Source of the DNA: Saprospiraceae bacterium
GTDB lineage: Bacteria > Bacteroidota > Bacteroidia > Chitinophagales > Saprospiraceae
NCBI GenBank assembly: GCA_947441325.1
Contig: CANETR010000069.1
Location: forward strand, 1 to 8,264
Length of the DNA: 8,264 nt
Reading direction: 5' to 3'
The notes beneath the pieces are model-generated. The model was not told where the DNA came from and ran no database searches. It saw nothing but the letters and a program-made list of their open reading frames with translations. The translations under genes were made by a program, and so were the position numbers. This document shows, piece after piece, positions 7,519 to 8,264 of this stretch. Positions within the stretch are counted from its first letter, which is position 1. Every line of letters begins with the position of its first letter.

Positions 7519-7653
7519 TTTTTTAACGCCTATGGAGCAGGTGGTTTTAACCCCTGCGAAATTAATAGCAACGGATACCTGGGTTTTAACCCAGGACAGA
7601 CCAACTAGCTCCGATTTTTCAACACCATTGGAGCAGGTGCTTTTAACCCCTGC
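7519..7653 (+). repeat. Mosaic hairpin repeat cluster 3 (three TTTTAACC cores)
   Basis: It begins on the base after the ATPase stop codon. Cores start at 7545, 7584 and 7641, spaced 39 and 57 bases. Stems are GCAGG-t-GGT/ACC-CCTGC, the fully matched CCTGGG/CCCAGG, and GCAGG/CCTGC around a TGC-variant centre. Bases 7533-7648 align without gaps to 5587-5702 with 7 mismatches. One mismatch turns the T-G pair of the earlier CCTGGG/CCCGGG stem into T-A. No end module follows here. Confidence 0.85.
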
Positions 7654-7665
7654 GTCTATCCAATA

Positions 7666-7691
7666 GGCGAGGACAAGAACCCCGCCCTTTT
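7666..7691 (+). terminator. Weak terminator-like hairpin after the ATPase gene
   Basis: GGCGAGG (7666-7672) pairs with CCCCGCC (7680-7686), six pairs with one A-C mismatch around a 7-base loop, followed by CTTTT. The stem is GC-rich in AT-rich surroundings and lies where a terminator is expected. The T-run is short, so rho-independent termination is only plausible. Confidence 0.35.
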
Positions 7692-7901
7692 AGGTAAATT
7701 GTCAACTTAATCTATTGAAAAATGAACCTTCTCGGGATTTTTTAAGTTATTTTCACTATAATTGCACAGACAAATAAGATTAAATTAAAATTTCAATTGC
7801 ATTTTGAAAAGTATAAAAGAGCTAACAATTTTATAATTAAAACATCTTAATATTGATTCATAATTTTAAACTTTAGTGGATGTTCACAGACTTAATTAAA
7901 A

Positions 7902-8132
7902 ATGAAAACAACACGATACTTTGAAGAACAAATACTTAAGAAAAGAACTTATTTGACACTTGAAATGTGCCTGAAAATCATAGAAAATCCGATAAAAGAA
8001 GAGCTGCAAATTGATGGTCGAAAAAGATACTGGGGATTTGTTCCCGAGTTGAATAAAATAATTCGCGTTGTTGTATTAGAGGATGGTGAAACTTTGCACA
8101 ATGCTTTTATGGATAGAAGTTTTAAACCTTAA
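7902..8132 (+). CDS. Small DUF4258-like protein, putative toxin of a TA-like pair
   Basis: 76 residues, beginning MKTTRYFEEQILKKR and ending NAFMDRSFKP. Recognisable family features are the N-terminal RYFEEQ...KR helix, a central RYWGFVPEL segment, and a C-terminal RVVVLEDGETLHNAF strand pair. From memory, proteins of this pattern (DUF4258-related, small RelE/BrnT-like alpha-beta fold) are often encoded just upstream of DUF2283 proteins, and that arrangement is seen here: the next ATG follows 13 bases after this stop. The start is the only ATG that gives the full family N-terminus and is preceded by the A/T-rich leader CTTAATTAAAA. Toxicity is an inference from family context, not something the sequence shows. 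A plain hypothetical protein is the safe name. Confidence 0.65.
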   Translation: MKTTRYFEEQILKKRTYLTLEMCLKIIENPIKEELQIDGRKRYWGFVPELNKIIRVVVLEDGETLHNAFMDRSFKP

Positions 8133-8145
8133 AAAAAATACAAAA

Positions 8146-8264
8146 ATGAAAATAAATTATTACCCAGATACAGATTCACTTTATATTGATTTTGGTGTAC
8201 AGGAAGCTGCTGAATCAGAATAAATCAGAGATGGAATCGTAATAGACCTGGATGAGAATGGTAA
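8146..8264 (+). pseudogene. DUF2283 family protein, in-frame stop and 3' partial
   Basis: ATG at 8146 begins MKINYYPDTDSLYIDFG, the hallmark start of DUF2283 proteins, small partners usually found beside DUF4258-type genes. After 25 codons (...EAAESE) a TAA occurs at 8221-8223. The same frame then continues with family-like sequence IRDGIVIDLDENG to the window edge. A single GAA to TAA change explains this, since Glu would fit before IRDG. The frame is otherwise intact. If the stop is real, the antitoxin-like partner is inactive or reduced to a 25-residue peptide while the upstream gene is still intact. Confidence 0.7.

Noticed and set aside
6268..7528. TTTTTTAACG on both sides of the ATPase gene (6268-6277 and 7519-7528) as target-site duplication
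   Set aside because: A ten-base T-rich match is likely by chance, and the right copy is part of a degenerate repeat unit leader.
6069..7557. Integron-type gene cassette with attC sites
   Set aside because: The repeat cores lack the paired RYYYAAC/GTTRRRY boxes in attC order and no integrase gene is in view.
7481..7666. Short open frame of 61 codons overlapping the ATPase 3' end and repeat cluster 3
   Set aside because: It overlaps a well-supported gene and otherwise reads through repeat DNA; the similarity to the frame at 5553 comes from the DNA repeat.
7692..7901. Promoter for the TA-like pair
   Set aside because: Several TTG and TA-rich words are present, but none gives a TAnnTTTG element at proper spacing, so no promoter is called.
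1..8264. Stop codon reassignment of TAA
   Set aside because: TAA ends the adhesin and the 76-residue gene normally, and the two internal TAA codons replace different residues (Tyr and Glu).

Overview
The window looks like Bacteroidota chromosome, probably the Sphingobacteriia/Chitinophagia/Flavobacteriia side. The evidence is a very long Ser/Thr/Ala-rich adhesin built of Bacteroidota-type Ig-like domains, A-rich leaders without Shine-Dalgarno sequences, a promoter matching the Bacteroidota TTTG / TAnnTTTG pattern, and an AAA_14/DUF4143 ATPase of a subfamily common in that phylum. No rRNA, tRNA, CRISPR array or transposase gene is visible.

Layout. (1) Positions 1-5268 are one continuous reading frame for a giant repeat-built surface protein. 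It is open at the left edge and interrupted once by an in-frame TAA at 2650-2652. A paralogous domain further along the same protein has a Tyr codon at that exact place, so the two apparent genes are halves of one gene hit by a nonsense change or a sequence error. The frame ends at 5268 in a short linker, without a type IX secretion C-terminal domain. (2) Positions 5269-6140 hold no convincing gene. They are packed with intergenic repeats: a mosaic family of hairpins centred on TTTTAACC, a 27-nt end module present twice, short CACAAAG/CACAGAG repeats, and a run of mini-hairpins with 3-nt loops. (3) Positions 6140-6264 form a control region: a good Bacteroidota promoter followed by four exact 23-bp-period copies of a near-palindrome. 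(4) Positions 6310-7518 encode an AAA_14/DUF4143 ATPase. (5) From 7519, immediately after its stop codon, another cluster of the mosaic repeats begins, 94% identical over 116 bp to the copy at 5587, so the ATPase sits between direct repeats. A weak terminator-like hairpin follows. (6) Positions 7692-7901 are AT-rich, with nothing I can name. (7) Positions 7902-8264 carry a two-gene cassette resembling DUF4258-type / DUF2283 toxin-antitoxin-like pairs. The second gene has an in-frame TAA at codon 26 and runs off the right edge.

The genes do not form one pathway. The picture is an accessory, repeat-rich stretch with two genes carrying nonsense codons. The parts most worth attention are the mosaic hairpin family with its exact 39/57-nt spacing, and the 23-bp palindrome array placed on the promoter of the ATPase.
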